Origin: Mariannaea sp. PMI_226
Taxonomy: Eukaryota > Ascomycota > Sordariomycetes > Hypocreales > Nectriaceae
Direction of reading: 5' to 3'
Assembly: GCA_024336345.1 (NCBI GenBank)
Contig: JANFOG010000002.1
Span: forward strand, 3,534,001-3,598,000
Length of the DNA stretch: 64,000 nucleotides
Below the pieces are notes generated by a model that saw only the letters and a program-made list of their open reading frames with translations, was not told where the DNA came from and made no database searches. The translations under genes and the position numbers were made by a program. Shown one piece after another: positions 1-13,182 of the stretch; the first letter of the stretch is position 1; every line of letters starts with the position of its first letter.

Positions 1-123
1 AGGGCAAAAACGCGACTGTTTTTTTTTTTTTGTTTTCTCGAAACTCTCTTCAGGGCGCGCGTCCGTGTGAGATGAGTGGCCGAGAGGAGTAAAGAGGTAA
101 AAGTGAAATGGGGCAAGGCAGTA

Positions 124-139
124 TACGAAGTACTTCGTA
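124..139. repeat. 16-bp perfect palindrome TACGAAGTACTTCGTA
   Basis: The left half TACGAAGT is the exact reverse complement of ACTTCGTA, with no spacer. A further CGTAC follows directly. It belongs to a wider family of GTAC-centred motifs scattered between genes in this window (near 2090, 15590, 34905, 38640, 58430 and 60330). A dimeric regulator site or a repeat remnant are both possible; no function is shown. Confidence 0.5.
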
Positions 140-2472
140 CGTACAGATGAGTTATAAAAAAAAAAAAAAGCAAGGTAACGTGCGCATGCAGTGGGACTTT
201 GACTGGGCTTGAGAAAGATGCGTTCCAAGCTGCGTGCGAAAGTGGCTGGCAATAGTTGTCAAAGTCTCTGAGTAGAGACTTGGAAGCTCTTGATGAAATA
301 AGAAACCTTGATGGTGGCTGATGGCGGGCGGCTGCACGAAGCTATCATGCGGTGCTCTTCAGAGCTCTTTTTCCGTTTGGGGAGATTGGGCTGACACTTG
401 GACGAATAGTAAACCCCGACCTTAGAGTCGACCTGTCGTTGTGGTCCAAAGCTTCACTTCCGAACGGCCCGTCCAGTTCGTCAATTGGGGAATCGACAAG
501 GCAAGGTACAGAACGGCAAGGGCTGCAGACGGATAATCCTTTTTTGTTGCTGTCCAATGAGTTGAGTCGATGTCTCTTTGCTGTGAATGGCCAGCGATGA
601 AGAGAAGGTGTTTCGACGCTGGGACGAATCTGATTGCCTGTCGAGTGGAGGAAAGCAGAAGCAGCAGGATTGATTGGCCGTGGAGGAGGAGAAAGGCGCG
701 AGAAGGACGAGGAAATCCGACGAGATGATTTGAGGGGGCGGGGAGCCAGAGTCTTTTAACACTTGTGACTGGCTGAATCAGCTCCGTGGTGGGTCTCAAT
801 GGTGGCTGGCACCTGGCCTCGGTTTTGATTTGTAGATGACGTGATGCAGATGAAAAGGGAAGTGGCGCGTTTTTTTTACTGCCAGCTCCCAAACGTAGGG
901 AGGGGTGAAAGGAGCAATCCCGGGTGCCTTGGCCTTATCAATACAACAGTTGACACCACAGGGTACTGTGTACCACCATTTAAAGAAGAAAGCAAAAAGA
1001 AAGGAAAAAGAAAGGAAAAAATCTAACTGCTTGAGCTACTATGTACATATCTTGGGACAGTTGGTAATACGTAATAACATCTTGTTTCGACAGTATGATG
1101 TGTGTATCCATGTGGTTCCAGGTACCTGTAGGTATAGATTTGTGGGGCGCTTATGTGCCGTAACCACTGATCCTGGCTGCCTGCCTACCAAGAAGTTATA
1201 GGCATCTTTCTGGGTCCCCAGAGGCCTGTCAGGTTCTTCGGTGCTGGACAGTGCCTCTCAACGGTAGGTACATGAAGTCACAGGGGGCAGGCAGCCTGTC
1301 TTCCTTTCTTGCTTCGATAATTGAGCACGTCGTCCAATTCGCCCTCTCGCCTTTGCTTGCGGTTCTCTCCTAAAACCAGGTCCTTATTGAGGAGAAAAGG
1401 AGCTATTATGTGTGGCTTGATTGCTATCCACTACTTGATCAATTATCCATTTCATTCAGAGGTATTCTCCGTCGATGTCAGCAATAATCTCCGCGCGTGC
1501 ATTGACAACAAACCATTCCTCACAATGACAGTCAAACTAGTGACAGGATTTACCTGATACTGCCAGTGTTTGAAGGAAAGCTCCCGAGCTCGCCGTTCAA
1601 TAGCTTCACACTCTGATATCTAACATCCGTATCACGGCTCCATCCTCCCAATTTTCAGGCTACCCATCATCTATTTGGTCCGTAATACGATAGGTTCCAT
1701 TTCACAAAGAGTAATTCCATCTCTACTACCGGCCTTACTAAGCGAAGAGCTCGCCCTGTTAGCAACAGGAGTGCTCTTTCAAGCTTGCTACTGCTCTCTT
1801 ATCCTCAATACTTGAAAATAGCCAGAGTCTCAAATTGTCTCACTTCCAGTTGCTCATCGGCCCTCTCTACCTACCCAGCTCTCGCTGCTCCTCCCACCCC
1901 CACACCGCTTCTCTATTCTCGGGCCGCCCGTCTCCGAAGCCCTCCGAGGCAAATCGCCTACGTAGGCATGTAAACAGAATCACCGACACATTCAGCCGCG
2001 AGTTACATCCAGGTGACGCCAAGAATGACACTTCAAAAACCATAAGCTCTATACTTGCCTCACTACCATAACGTTAGCTGATCAGCATACGAAGTACAGA
2101 GGATGGTGTGGATGAGATGCAGAGCGAAGCAGTGTCTAGGCTGGTTGGCTGAATGGCTGGTCTACGAACTAAAATTAGCTCTCCCCCTCCCAAAAGGTTA
2201 TACTCCCGGTGGATTACGGGGGAAGTCAAGATGGCGTCTCGGAGATGAATCAGAAGGCAAAGATAGTACTGTACTCTGTATCTCGATACGAAGCCCCAGT
2301 GCAATGACCTCGCCGCCTTTAGATATTTTGCTGATTAATGTTATGTAACTTGGCATTTATTGCAAGGTATTACCCGGCCGTGAGCTCCCATAAAACTCTC
2401 ACCTAAGTGCAACGGAGGGCTTTGACTATTGATCGCCGGAGCCTTGACTAAGTTACCTAAGGTGCCATGATG

Positions 2473-2555
2473 AAAAGCTCGGTTCAACTAACACCCACGT
2501 GAGGCTTAGCGGGCTCGAACCCGTGCTTGGGTGACAACAACTCAGCTAAGGAACC
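2473..2555 (-). ncRNA. Possible Pol III unit (tRNA-like, anticodon arm missing)
   Basis: On the minus strand the sequence has an A-box-like element (TTAGCTGAGTTG, 2538-2549), a good B box (GGGTTCGAGCCC, 2511-2522) and a T4 terminator (2473-2476). The ends GGTTC (2551-2555) and GAACC (2481-2485) can pair over a 75-nt unit. The A and B boxes are only about 15 nt apart, while a tRNA has about 30, so the anticodon arm is absent and no isotype can be assigned. It could be a decayed tRNA, a SINE head or a small Pol III RNA. The T stem is imperfect if folded as a normal tRNA. Confidence 0.35.
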
Positions 2556-4876
2556 CCTCCCTCCTTCGTGTGTGTGAGCTCGTTGTGGGTGGGAAAGCAT
2601 GCCCTGGGGTGAAATTGGGCTGTGGTGATGCGCGTCGGGCCTCAGCAGAGTCGGCGCTTAACCTGATCAATGTACCGGAACCGCTCGTGGCGTTGTCCAC
2701 ATGCACGTGATGAGAGTCCAGGACGAGGATTTCATCAGTGTGATAAACAAGAATGAGCAGAATGAGCACATCAGTCGCAGACACCACACGAAACAGGGAG
2801 GGTGGGAAATAGTCGGTGTGCATTGATGCGCTCATTGGCGCCCAAGGACGAGCGAGGTTCTGCCGTCGCTTGGTGCGGCACAAGACTGTACGATCATGTA
2901 GCTTCCTGTAGCTCTTTGAAAACTTGAATTTTCCTTGTTGGATTTCATGTTTTTTTTTTTTTCGTGATCGCGGTCGCCCGCAATATTCTGTAGTTGGTCA
3001 AGGTGTAAGTAATTCCTGTAATGATTCACGTTGATCTCATGGGCTACCAACAGAGAGTTGTCGTTCCGCACTGGGCGCTTGTGTACCCCCTTCCCAGTAA
3101 GCACCACAACACCTTCTCCGACTCATGGAGTGGCACCAGGCGTCAAGGATCATGGATCTCGCTGTGTATCTGGGACCTAAGGAAGATGCGGTTACATTTT
3201 GCAGGCCCAAGCTTTGCACGCGACGCGTTGGCTCCCGGTTTTTCAAAAGCAAAAGAAGAACGATGCAGAGACACCTAAAAAAAAAAAAAAAATTATTACT
3301 GCCGTACGGCAATCGATGGCCTAAGAATGACTGGTATCCCCCCACCACCCAGGTTACCGTGAGGCCCAGCAATGCGCTGCCTCTGAGGCCCATCAAAAGG
3401 GGAAGCCCGTGGGCAACCCACAGCGGTTCCTACGTCAGAGAGAGTCGAGTCGGTGAGTGGTCTGCCGCAAGCTTGTCTCGTCGTGCATGTACGAATCCAG
3501 CACATCCCATGCACGGTATCAGTCGGGGCTTTTTGTCCTCTCAGGAGAGTTCATTTCTATCGGTAATTCCAGCCCTTCAAATCTCAAGATAAAGTTCTTG
3601 AATGACACGGTCGTTACGAGCATCTCACGCATTCATATAAAAAAAAATGAGAAGAAAAAGAAGAAAAAACTATCACCACGGTGACCATTGCCTTACATGG
3701 GGATTCGTGCCTGTGTGGGACTGATGATCTTCAGCTGTCCGATTTACAGTACCCAGTTCGTTTTCTCTTTCTTTCTCATGTTGCTATTCCTCGTCCAATG
3801 CTCCAGGGCCCTCCCGTCTAATTACCAAAAGTAATCAAGTTAATCTGCAAATAACCGTAAAGGCACGTAGTACCGTGGTACGAGGGAAGATGGTCTTGCC
3901 TCCTCCCTGAGAATCATCCCGAAACGCTTTTATCATTATTCCATTCTCCACCCCTCTCCATATTTACTTCATGACTTGTTGCAAACAAGTAAACGATGCA
4001 TGAATTACGATCAGGCGAGAAAGTGCTGTAGTTTCCGGTGCTAGTTACACGAAGCGTGTTGTTGATGCGTTATGCTGGCCCATATCATCGACGCTCTTAG
4101 CCCCAAGTTGTGTGCGTGATGCAAGTGTCCTGAAACTCTCAGACCTGTGGTCGTTCCGATGTGCAGCAAGTTAAAGGGCGAAGCACAGACTTGGTTGACT
4201 GAATGAGGGGGTGCCGCCACCGTCTGTGTGTGTCTGTGTTCTCGCCTTCGGCTATAGGATGCCTGTGATCTTGTGAGGCCAGCTTGTGGAGCGAAGCAAA
4301 TCAAAGACACACTCCCTCTGACATGGTCCTCGTCGAGTCGTCACAATCCAATCTGCCTTCACGAAATGGGAAGACACTTTTTTTGTCTATGCTGAGTGGC
4401 TGGAAAGGTTGAGGTAGCAGCTGATCTTGATGGCTGAGGTCCGTACATCCTATAAGGGTTGGAAGAATATCTGATGCCTCTCGAATATTGGTTCATGATT
4501 GGACATGAGACTGTAGATGAGGCGTCATCTCTGGGCCAGTCACATCAGAAGGTCGTGATATACAGGCAGCATTCGCCTGTGCACGGCCTTTGTCCCACTG
4601 TGACGTCCGTCCCCAGCAGCGTCATAACGCATTTCTCCCAAAAAGCACCTGTCCTTGGTCTCGATGCACATGCCAGTGTCGATGCCAATAGCTTAGTACA
4701 TGCAATAATTACTCTACTCCTTAGGGAGGGGGGGGCGTATGACTACCACGCACATATCATCTCCTGTGAAAGTGATCTTGAGCGTCGAGCATGGCCTGGA
4801 TCATCATCAGTTCAGCCGTCAATGCATCACAAGGCTTCATTCAACCTCAGCTTTAATGTGGTCTGGTTGCCTCCCA

Positions 4877-4905
4877 TGCCTGCCTGCCTGTCTGCCTGCC
4901 TGTCT
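4877..4905. repeat. CCTG/TCTG tetranucleotide tract
   Basis: An imperfect (TGCC)n / TGTC tetranucleotide repeat about 29 bp long lies in gene-free sequence. It is a simple microsatellite with no sign of function. Confidence 0.8.
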
Positions 4906-6930
4906 CTATGCACGTCTTAACGCCCAACGTCTTCCTGCCGCTGGGCCAAAGCAATATCTGAGACTTCAAAGCACAACTTAGTCTACCAAGAGCATAAGTA
5001 GTCCGCAGGTAGTCAACTATGGTACTACAGAAAACGAGTGACATATCAACTCTCGGTCTCGCCTCACTTGGGGAGAGAAAGGTGTGGTGGGGAATAAGAG
5101 CCAGGGATGTCATCATTGCTCCAGCAGTCACAGTTGTCATGCCAGCGTTCTGGAGTTGTGCATACTCCATGTAGCCCGTACTCTGTATCTTGTACAGGTT
5201 GGATCAACATATGTACCCAAGCACATGAAGGACAGGTCACTTTTTATGCGAAATGGGAGAGAGAAAGAGGAGAAGGAGTGAAATGGAAGTTAGGGCGTCG
5301 TTTCTTCTGATGTTTGTCCGTCGTAAACCCACCTCCCTCTCTTCCTCCATCAGTCAATATTGAAGAACGGTTGATGCGCTCGTCAGACCACTTCGATATG
5401 TCCATTCAGGTCTTCTCGCCCCACGGCCACCCATAACTGAACGAAGTCTGATGATGCATCTTGACAACCATGAAACAAAAAAACAAAAAAAAAAAAAGTG
5501 AAATGCTCCGTAGCCCATCATCGACGGCCCAAAGGGTTCGCCCCAAGGGAATGTCTCAGTCGGCCCCCCTCCTCTCCCACAGTCTAACCCCATGTTATGC
5601 TGTGTCGTGGTGTTCTGGACCGTACAAAGCCACCCACACGCGTTGCTCACCCATCCATGACAGGGAGCCATCCCATTGCTTTCGTTTTTCTCCGAGTCAG
5701 CCACCACGCGCCAAACTCGTCCAGTCTCCATGTATCCATGCCCTCCTCAATCAATGTCTCGACCACTTTTCATCCGAGCCTAAAAAGCAGTGCACGAAGG
5801 CCCCCCTCCCCTTCACATGTGCGCCTGGAGAGTTCTCCCAATAAAATCACAGACCTGCTCATCAGATCTCAGTTATTCGGATGCAAGCCCAAAAGCCAGG
5901 TACTCGAGGCAGGTCGTTTCCCTTCCATCTGCCGTTGTCCCGCAAGCCCGCTCGGTCACCCCGAAGCTAGGCTCGGGCCACCAAACTTTTCCGTCCTTCA
6001 TACAAGGGACCAGGCGCTCCGTACACTACCGTAGGAAATACCCGCTCCATCACATACCATGTGCAAACGAGGCGAGGTTGAGCCCCAACGCCGTAATTGA
6101 ATGAATTGCTCGTCGCATCCCCCCTTTGGTTTCGATTATTGACCCGGGCGCTTAGACTCGCCCAGAGGGAAGTCATCAATATTGACTTCAATATCCCAGA
6201 TATAGACAGCAATACGACTTTGCGTATCGTCCTGCCTGATACCGTGTTGATGATATGATGCTCACTCTCGCGTCGTCCCTTTCCTAAAACTGCAATGAGC
6301 TCTCCCTGTCCGGTCCTCAGAGGCGTCACGCGTCATGCCGGCCCTCACCGTTATGGAGAACGCTTTCATCCAGGGCCTGACTGCTTGATTGGCCATGATT
6401 CGCTATCGCTTCATCAGCCTCGCCTAGTATTTTTCGGTTGAACTAAAATTAACCGATCAAGTGGAGTTGTCGTGTAGTGATGAATGTGACTTGATTACTT
6501 GATTGGGAATGTTGCAGAAAGCAATACATAGCTACGCCGTAATTCGTGCTGGTAGACCTCATTCATCTCGTTCAAGCCATTCGGAGCCGTAGCCGCCGTC
6601 CACGAAGAGAACTACTCACTGTCACGCAAGTTTCAATCTCATTCTTTAAACGCCGACATCTTGTACTCAATAGGATTCAATGCACCGGAGTTGAGCAAAG
6701 ATAATCTCAACACCGTGGCTGGGGCATCGGAGCTGAAGCGGAGCGGAAGGTCGGGGGCAACACAGCTGTGCTCGCATTTGAGTGAGCTCGCAATCGCACT
6801 CACATATAGTTTTAAATTGACCTCATTTCAGTCTTTGAGTGTCACTTACTGGACGTTCTGTTCAGGAATAGTTGATGACAGATCCAAGCAGGTGCTCAAG
6901 CTGGCAAAAGCTCTTCGGTGGAAATGAAGT

Positions 6931-9000
6931 GATGGAGGAAGGAGGCGGAAACATCATTCTTAGAAACAAGGATATTCAAGTTGTATATAACAGTATGTTC
7001 AGGTGATGGGCTCCCTCCTATTGTCGCTCAAGGGGGCTTTTATCATCTTCGGTCAGCTCGTCTTCGTCGAGCAAACTGTCAGGATCAACACAAGTCTGGT
7101 GTAGGACAAGCTTGGAAAAACCCAAGGTATCAATGACATTCAATTAGCATTAACACAAAAATATGTTATCTAGAGGTCTTTCTTCCTCAACTACCTCCAA
7201 TCCTCTGATAAAACTCGCTCTGCTTTCGTCCACTGCGTTGCCTGAACGCGACATCTAATACAAATGGGTTCCAAAAACATGCTGGACTATTAAATCATGA
7301 TTTTATGATTTATCACAGTAGATCTGAGTTCTGTTTTCGCGCATACTTGACTGACTACTTGCGTCTGGTGAAAACCCTGTGTAGCCGCTTCATATGTGGC
7401 AGTTGAAATGGGAAGGATCAAAAGAACAGGTCGCCACAGAGCACAAATAGCCCAACAAGACCTTTCAAAGAGAGCTTGGTATGATTTGTTCTCGCTGAAG
7501 TTATTTCCATTGACATTCGAGGCTCAGGTGTATGGAATCTCCTGGAACTTATGACAAACTCGTTGGCTGCGTCCATCGAGATCCTTGGCCTATGTCAAAC
7601 AGGTAGCCAGCTGGATTTTGAGGCTTCCATTTCATTCAATTAAGCTTAGGGCTCCACAGGCTTTATTAAAGAATTCCAGGGCTTTGAGTTGCTTCATATG
7701 ATGCTTGACGTTGGGCTTCTGACCAGGAGTTCAACTTAGGTTCCTATATAGTTCAAGTATCAAGCAATATGAACGAGAATCAGATAAGAGCTATAGTGTG
7801 GCAATTGGGTCAAGTGTCTCCAAGGAAAATTACCTGAGAAAGTTTGCATTATTGCTCCAACCACCTCGTTTTCATGCACATCTTCACTTCGTAGATAGGG
7901 TTTTATAAAGCTAACAGACTCGGTTGTGTAAACATCATATAGATAAAGTGAGGTGATCAACCCGCATGGCACGCCATCCACCAGTTAATTTCAGACAATT
8001 TCGCTACTAATTTTGGTCTTATATGAGACTCGTGCCAAGGAGGGCCAGTTTTTCAACGGGGGTGCATAGAGTCAGTCAGTTCAGGGATTGGTTCATGTGA
8101 GTTGTATTGACTGAGATATTGCATCGTGGTGAATAGACAAAAATGAGGTTGTAGTAGTGGGGATTATCAAGCTATAGCAAGGAGAGCTTATCTTGGTGAT
8201 TCTTAGCAAGCGAGGGTAAGTTCAGGCCTGTCTCCGTATTTTGCCTGTTGATACTCTGTCCTGCTCCAGTCCTTTTGTGATGTTCACTTCGGGGAGTGGC
8301 TGTGACCTGGAGCGTTTGTTTCCAGCAGCTTCATACTTCCATGGTCGAAAAGTGTATGATACGTCGGTGTGATATGGATATTCATACGATCATAGTAAGC
8401 GCTTGATGCCGGATTGCAGACTTACTCTCGTTTTTACAGAAGGAACCATTCCATGACTATTTGGCTCCATATCCGGCTCATTGGCATATACCGCATCATG
8501 GGAAACAACTCTCTAAGAGGAATCAGTTCCATTCATGAACTACGCAAATTGGATGTATGGAGAAACAATCCCACTTCGGAAACAAAAGAGGAGATGTTGT
8601 GGGTGCGAAGTGGGTAATGAAGTTTGCAAGTTCGGATCACTGTACTACAGGGTAGGTCAGCATATCAGAATCACAAGCAACGTAGACACAGCGTTGTCGT
8701 CACCAAGTTTACATTTGAGTATTTTTATCGGGATAGGTTTTTAAGGTCCATTTAACTGTCGGACATGTGTTCCATTTAGCGTATTCCTGTCTGCAATTGT
8801 AAATGCGATCCTCCTATTTTGTGTCGTTGCTCATCCTTTGGTCATAGAGAGAATACATGTGTTTTTGCTTCTCACTATATAAGCTAATCAATGCACCATC
8901 TGAACATGCTGCCCAGGCAAAATAATTAGTAAAGGATTGCCGTAATATGCACAGCGCGTACGAGTTACATATGGCGCAAATGGAAACAAGCACACCCTTT
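6931..9000 (-). pseudogene. AT-richer block with broken coding-like segments
   Basis: This block is visibly richer in A/T than its flanks and has no long open frame. On the minus strand several short frames read like decayed coding sequence. One at 7760-7981 starts MDGVPCGLITSLYLYDVY and reaches a GTAATT donor-like site. A segment near 8.42-8.50 kb contains HDAVYANEPDMEPNSHGM and runs into GTAAGT. A segment near 8.23-8.34 kb contains NKRSRSQPLPEVNITK. Near 7.03-7.12 kb is an acidic tail with SLLDEDELTEDD followed by a stop. The pieces change frame and are interrupted by TGA/TAA. I recognise no family. It could be a decayed gene or mobile element, or simply AT-rich sequence that happens to be open. 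Confidence 0.3.
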
Positions 9001-11760
9001 CCAACTGTCACAATGGCAAGGCGGATTGTATGGCTAGGTGTGCAAAAGGACCGCAAAGCTGTGAAGCTGCGGCACATTCCTTTGGTGGGCCACCCTCACA
9101 TAGCACATCGGTACATACCCCACAAGAAACTAAGGTACTTGGGTACCTACCCTACCTTACACCTCTCTACCTTATCCGAAGGACCTTGGTACCTTCCCCA
9201 CGGTGAAGGCAGCATTATGTGCCAAGTGAGTCCTAGGGAAACGAGGCTGAGAGATTGCATGAGCCCATAATCTGCCCACGACGCCAATTCCTGAAGGCTG
9301 CCTCCTCAAGAAAACCACAATTGAGCATATCACCAGGAGACGATGGATGCTGCGGAGATATCCACGCTCTTCAACCGACAACGACCTTGGTGACTCTCAC
9401 CATCTTCATCTCACCACCCAAGGCCCCCGCCGCTCAACCAACATCCGTACATAAGGGCCAGATATTGTCAGCCATTCTCGAATTACCTAATTAGTGAGAC
9501 AGAGGCAACGACTAAAAAGCCAGTCTCAGTAACATAGAGCACGCATATCGTTGACGAAATTCACGCAAATCCACTAGTTATCACATTGCACACAACCTGG
9601 GCCAAGCCTTCTCACCCTATCCCTCTTCCAATAGTACGACAACACATGGTCTGCGTGTTGGTACTTGATAGCACCTTGTTCATTACCGACAGCCCGGATA
9701 AAAGACATCTCTAGACACACACTACTGTACAATACGGTAACATGTCCAGTGCGTGACGCCTTCATTGCTCCCAACCTTGGAACCGGTGCCAGTTGGACGG
9801 AGAGGTGCACGAACTAAGCTCATATGCGTTGGCTCGAGTTGTGAGGAGATTTTTTAGAATGTGATAACTATGAGATTTGGAGGGTTGGCCTAGTTCATGG
9901 TAGGTCACATCTCTTCACCCACCAGGCCTGGACTCCTTGGTGAGAGAGCAAGGATCCTCCTGTCCTCGCCCTAGTTTGAAGACTGAGCTACTCACAACGC
10001 GGGCTTTCCCAACGACGTTTCCCTCCCAGAAAAGTTATTCGGATGTACCATGCTGATTAGAACCAACTCGACCATAAGTTCTCTTGCTTGGAGGTTAGGC
10101 GTGAAACTTGGCTACAGAGCGTTTTTCGTCGCCAATATTCCCCTACGCGGCCGTCTTGGCAAGACCACCCGCGCTAGAGTGAGGATTGGTGTTGAGAATC
10201 TCAACTCTGAGATTAGTAGTTCGCCTGTTTCACGCGCTCACTTGATGAAGCGGGTGTGATGCCAGCTCCGGAACGTCTTTCAGATCAAGGATCAAGGACT
10301 GGGACATTGCTGGATGGGAAATGAGAGAATGGGACTCTTTGGTGTAGCACACGAACTAAACTAGGATAGTTTGACCGTGTCCGGGTGATCCAGGCAATTA
10401 CTAACTTGACAGAGCACGGTTGAGAAAGAATCTGGATCATGCCGTGTGATGGTCAGATTACTAGCAAGGAATTTTGGACCCGACTGAACGGAGCGCCGGC
10501 GAAGCTAGTCCCGGGGAAAGAGAGTCATGGGTTGCCTCACAACGATCCCTGAATCAATGTGAACAGAGCATTTCGGGGTTGGAAACAATTAAGTGTGATC
10601 ATTTTCTGTGAAGATACGTCTTTGAGGCTCTTTCACAATAAAAAGAAGAGTAAAATTATCGTGAGAATATGTTCTCTGGTTGGCTAATTGGTTATCGCCA
10701 ACAACCCGTAACACTGTCACGGTACAACGCTGACAGAACCCAGAAGCGGTAGTAAGTAGTGGCGGGAGAGAAGGTGACAGTGAAAGCGCCGGCGTGGGGT
10801 TGCTACTGGAGAGGCTTTGGCGCAGTGCCCCAAGTACGGCGCTTAAATCGAGCTTATCCGCTGTCCACGAGCCATGCTGCCTTTGCAAGCTCTTGATGGA
10901 GTAGTAGAATTGGGAAGCAGTCATAATGAATACACTTAAGGAGATGACCGGTTCAATTGAGGGCATAGGGACGAAGTTACCTAACTACTTTACCCTGCGC
11001 CTTGGTTTGTCAGTGCAAATATTAGGCGCAGCATTCTGGCTGGTTAAGAGAGAATGAGTTGAACCGCCAATGGTCTCTTTTCCTCCCAGCGCTCATGTAG
11101 CGCCAATCCAGTCTTGTCTTGTCTGTTTGCGGGTGGAGCTGCGGCGCGAGCAAAGACTGGCCAGGTCTGATCGTCGGGCGTTGCTGGCCACACCTCGGGG
11201 ATGGTCGATGAGAGAGCCGCCGCGCTCTACGGAGTAACACACCATAGGACAGGTTGATATTGCTCGTGGGATACGCGAGAAATGGTTGCAAAGTGGAGGG
11301 TGAGAGCAGGCGCGCGCTCAGTGAAGCAGAACACACTGGCCGGGCCCGAACGGGGGGGGCTGATGGTCTAAATTTGGAGCATTGAAGATGAACATGAAGA
11401 GGAATTTGGTCAAAGCAGCCGCCGAAGGGAAGATTCAAAGAATTCGACGATGCAACTGTTGACATTCATCGAGTGGGGAGAGATAAATTTAGAGAAAATG
11501 GTGACAAAAGGGAAGTAGATAAAGTCGGACGAGGCTGCCCCTGTGATGAGGAAGGAACATCCTCGAATCATCACCTTTTCTGTGTCATTCTCACGAACTC
11601 GCATAACTATCTGCAGAGTTCCTTCCTCTCGCCAAACTTCCTTGCCCTGTTGTCCGTTGATCGGAAACAACTATTCTCTTTCCACCTTCCCCGGCCGCGG
11701 CAGGTCCAATCCTGGTCAAGTCACGAGTTGATTGATTGAAACTGAAATCCAATTTGTTTC
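9001..11760. other. Gene-free region
   Basis: No gene is supported. Notable are GGTACCT-rich sequence at about 9.13-9.20 kb and a GC-biased plus-strand frame of about 45 codons ending at 9494 (contains TTTLVTLTIFISPPKAPA) that lacks a credible start. Minus-strand open frames at 10.6-11.5 kb are rich in Ser/Arg/Pro and have no recognisable domain. Confidence 0.5.
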
Positions 11761-13182
11761 CCTTTTCACATTTATCGCTCATCGTCACATTCATCACACA
11801 TTATCCCGTCATCTTTCACCCCTCGCCAGCTCCGATCGTCAGATAGGCTAAAAAAAGACGAAGAAAAGACACACATTACCGCAATAATTGTCATTTCTTC
11901 ATTGCCCATTTGCTCGAGCTTCTGCTCCGCCTTGCTTGCCGTCGGCTCCAGAAGCACACGGCTCCAAACAAACCCTCCTTCGTCGAATCAAATTGCTCAC
12001 CGACCACTTGGGCCAGAAATCGTCCCGGCGCCAGCACAAGCCCAAACAGGTCCCTGGCAAGGAACCAGAATAAAAAAAGCAAATCAAACAACCAGTCATA
12101 TCCCTGCTTTTTTCTCATCTTCGCTTAAGGATTGGTTTTTGCCCGCCGCTTTAAACCACCTAGAGCAAAGGCCCGCCCCTCTCGCCCAATCCGCATCAAA
12201 TAATCGATCAACTTGCAATCGCCACAGCATTGATCCATCCTTCAACAGCCAACAGGACCTTCAGGAGGGAAGACAGTACAGTTAAGCTTTGTGCCATCAC
12301 CACGGCCCATATCACCAGTTCTGAGATCTCTCCGAGCGTCATCCGTCACCTCAGCCTCCTAGCTTCTGATCCAAGAGTGAGCCACCGTCTAAAGATAGCC
12401 GGCAGTTAGTTGGGCAGATCCAAGTCTTGTGTGGCAGAGCAAGTCCAATAATAAGCCAGGAGCGCACTGTTTGGCGCATCACATAGTGTACCAGCACTCA
12501 CACCTCGCACTCACCCTAACAACACGACGGAGCTTCGACGGTCGTTTTTACACGCCCCCTCCCCCCTGTCGCCTCGTGCAGTTGCCGCCCCATTCCCTGG
12601 CTGTGCCCGCGTCTGTCTGCTCCTGCTTCCTCTTTCTCGACTGCCATTGCTCCTCTTTGCGCTCGCGTCGTGTGCTGGTTCTCAGCACGCACCCAGATTG
12701 GTCCATCCCGCGCATCCCATCTCCTCCACCTTATCCACAGCTCACTCACACACACACCCCTCCCACTCCACCATATTCCTTCTTTCATTCACACGCCAGC
12801 AGCCTGCATATCGACTCCTCTCACTTTGCTTTCACACCCCTAGAGACAAGCATACCTGTTGGCCCTTTGCACCTTTGCACCAACTTTGTCGGCGCCAAAA
12901 CATTTGTCGCAGTTCTTTTCTTATAACAGCCTGGCGTTGCCTGTTCCATACCCACCCTTCGACCTCTTTCTCTACCTCAGTCAGTCACTCAGTCAGTCCG
13001 CTTGCTGCTACTCCTTGCTTGCGTCCTTGTCCGTCTGCTGAGCCTGGCTGTTGGCTCCTTACAACTTTGCCGATAGTCTTTGTCTTTCCCCCAAAGCCAT
13101 CAGCTTCAACCTGACCTGAGTCTTCCGACTCAAAATTTCATCTTCCTCCAATATCTCTTGCCCGAAGGTACCATCTGCCATC
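11761..13182 (+). promoter_or_regulatory. Pyrimidine-rich promoter and long leader
   Basis: This C/T-rich stretch lies directly upstream of the Ser/Pro-rich gene at 13183. Pyrimidine-rich upstream sequence is common before transcription starts in filamentous fungi. Several overlapping upstream open frames (for example 12429-12926, 12647-13114 and 12859-13041) would lie in a 5' leader if transcription starts near 11.8-12.4 kb. Their composition (Ser, His, Pro, Cys) suggests they are not conserved proteins. A leader spliced within this region is possible, but I could not fix its introns. Confidence 0.4.

Larger units (their letters stand above)
1..6930. other. Gene-free region, left end
   Basis: I see no gene I can support here. 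Open frames are short, overlap on both strands and are rich in Ser/Pro/Cys/His, as expected of non-coding fungal DNA. The longest, about 150 codons near 4.46-4.92 kb, starts in ordinary sequence and ends inside a CCTG repeat. The stretch holds several A/T homopolymers (for example near 30, 160, 2950, 3280 and 5480), a 16-bp palindrome at 124-139, a Pol III-like unit at 2473-2555 and a tetranucleotide repeat near 4.88 kb. It may be upstream or untranslated sequence of a gene outside the window. Confidence 0.6.

Noticed and set aside
4459..4920. Open frame of about 150 codons on the plus strand
   Set aside because: It has no domain, reads from a non-ATG position, ends in a CCTG microsatellite, and its composition matches surrounding non-coding sequence.
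8535..8640. Plus-strand GAKWVMKF resembles the GCKWVFK motif of copia-type reverse transcriptases
   Set aside because: Only about eight residues match; the next residues do not continue the motif, a stop follows, and no integrase, RNase H or LTR is visible nearby.
10589..11465. Two minus-strand open frames of 125 and 147 codons
   Set aside because: GC-rich Ser/Arg/Pro-rich translation with no domain, overlapping other frames; probably promoter or non-coding sequence.
12429..13114. Plus-strand frames of about 155-165 codons before the Ser/Pro-rich gene
   Set aside because: They arise from C/T-rich sequence, overlap one another in different frames and show no conserved features; better explained as leader uORFs.
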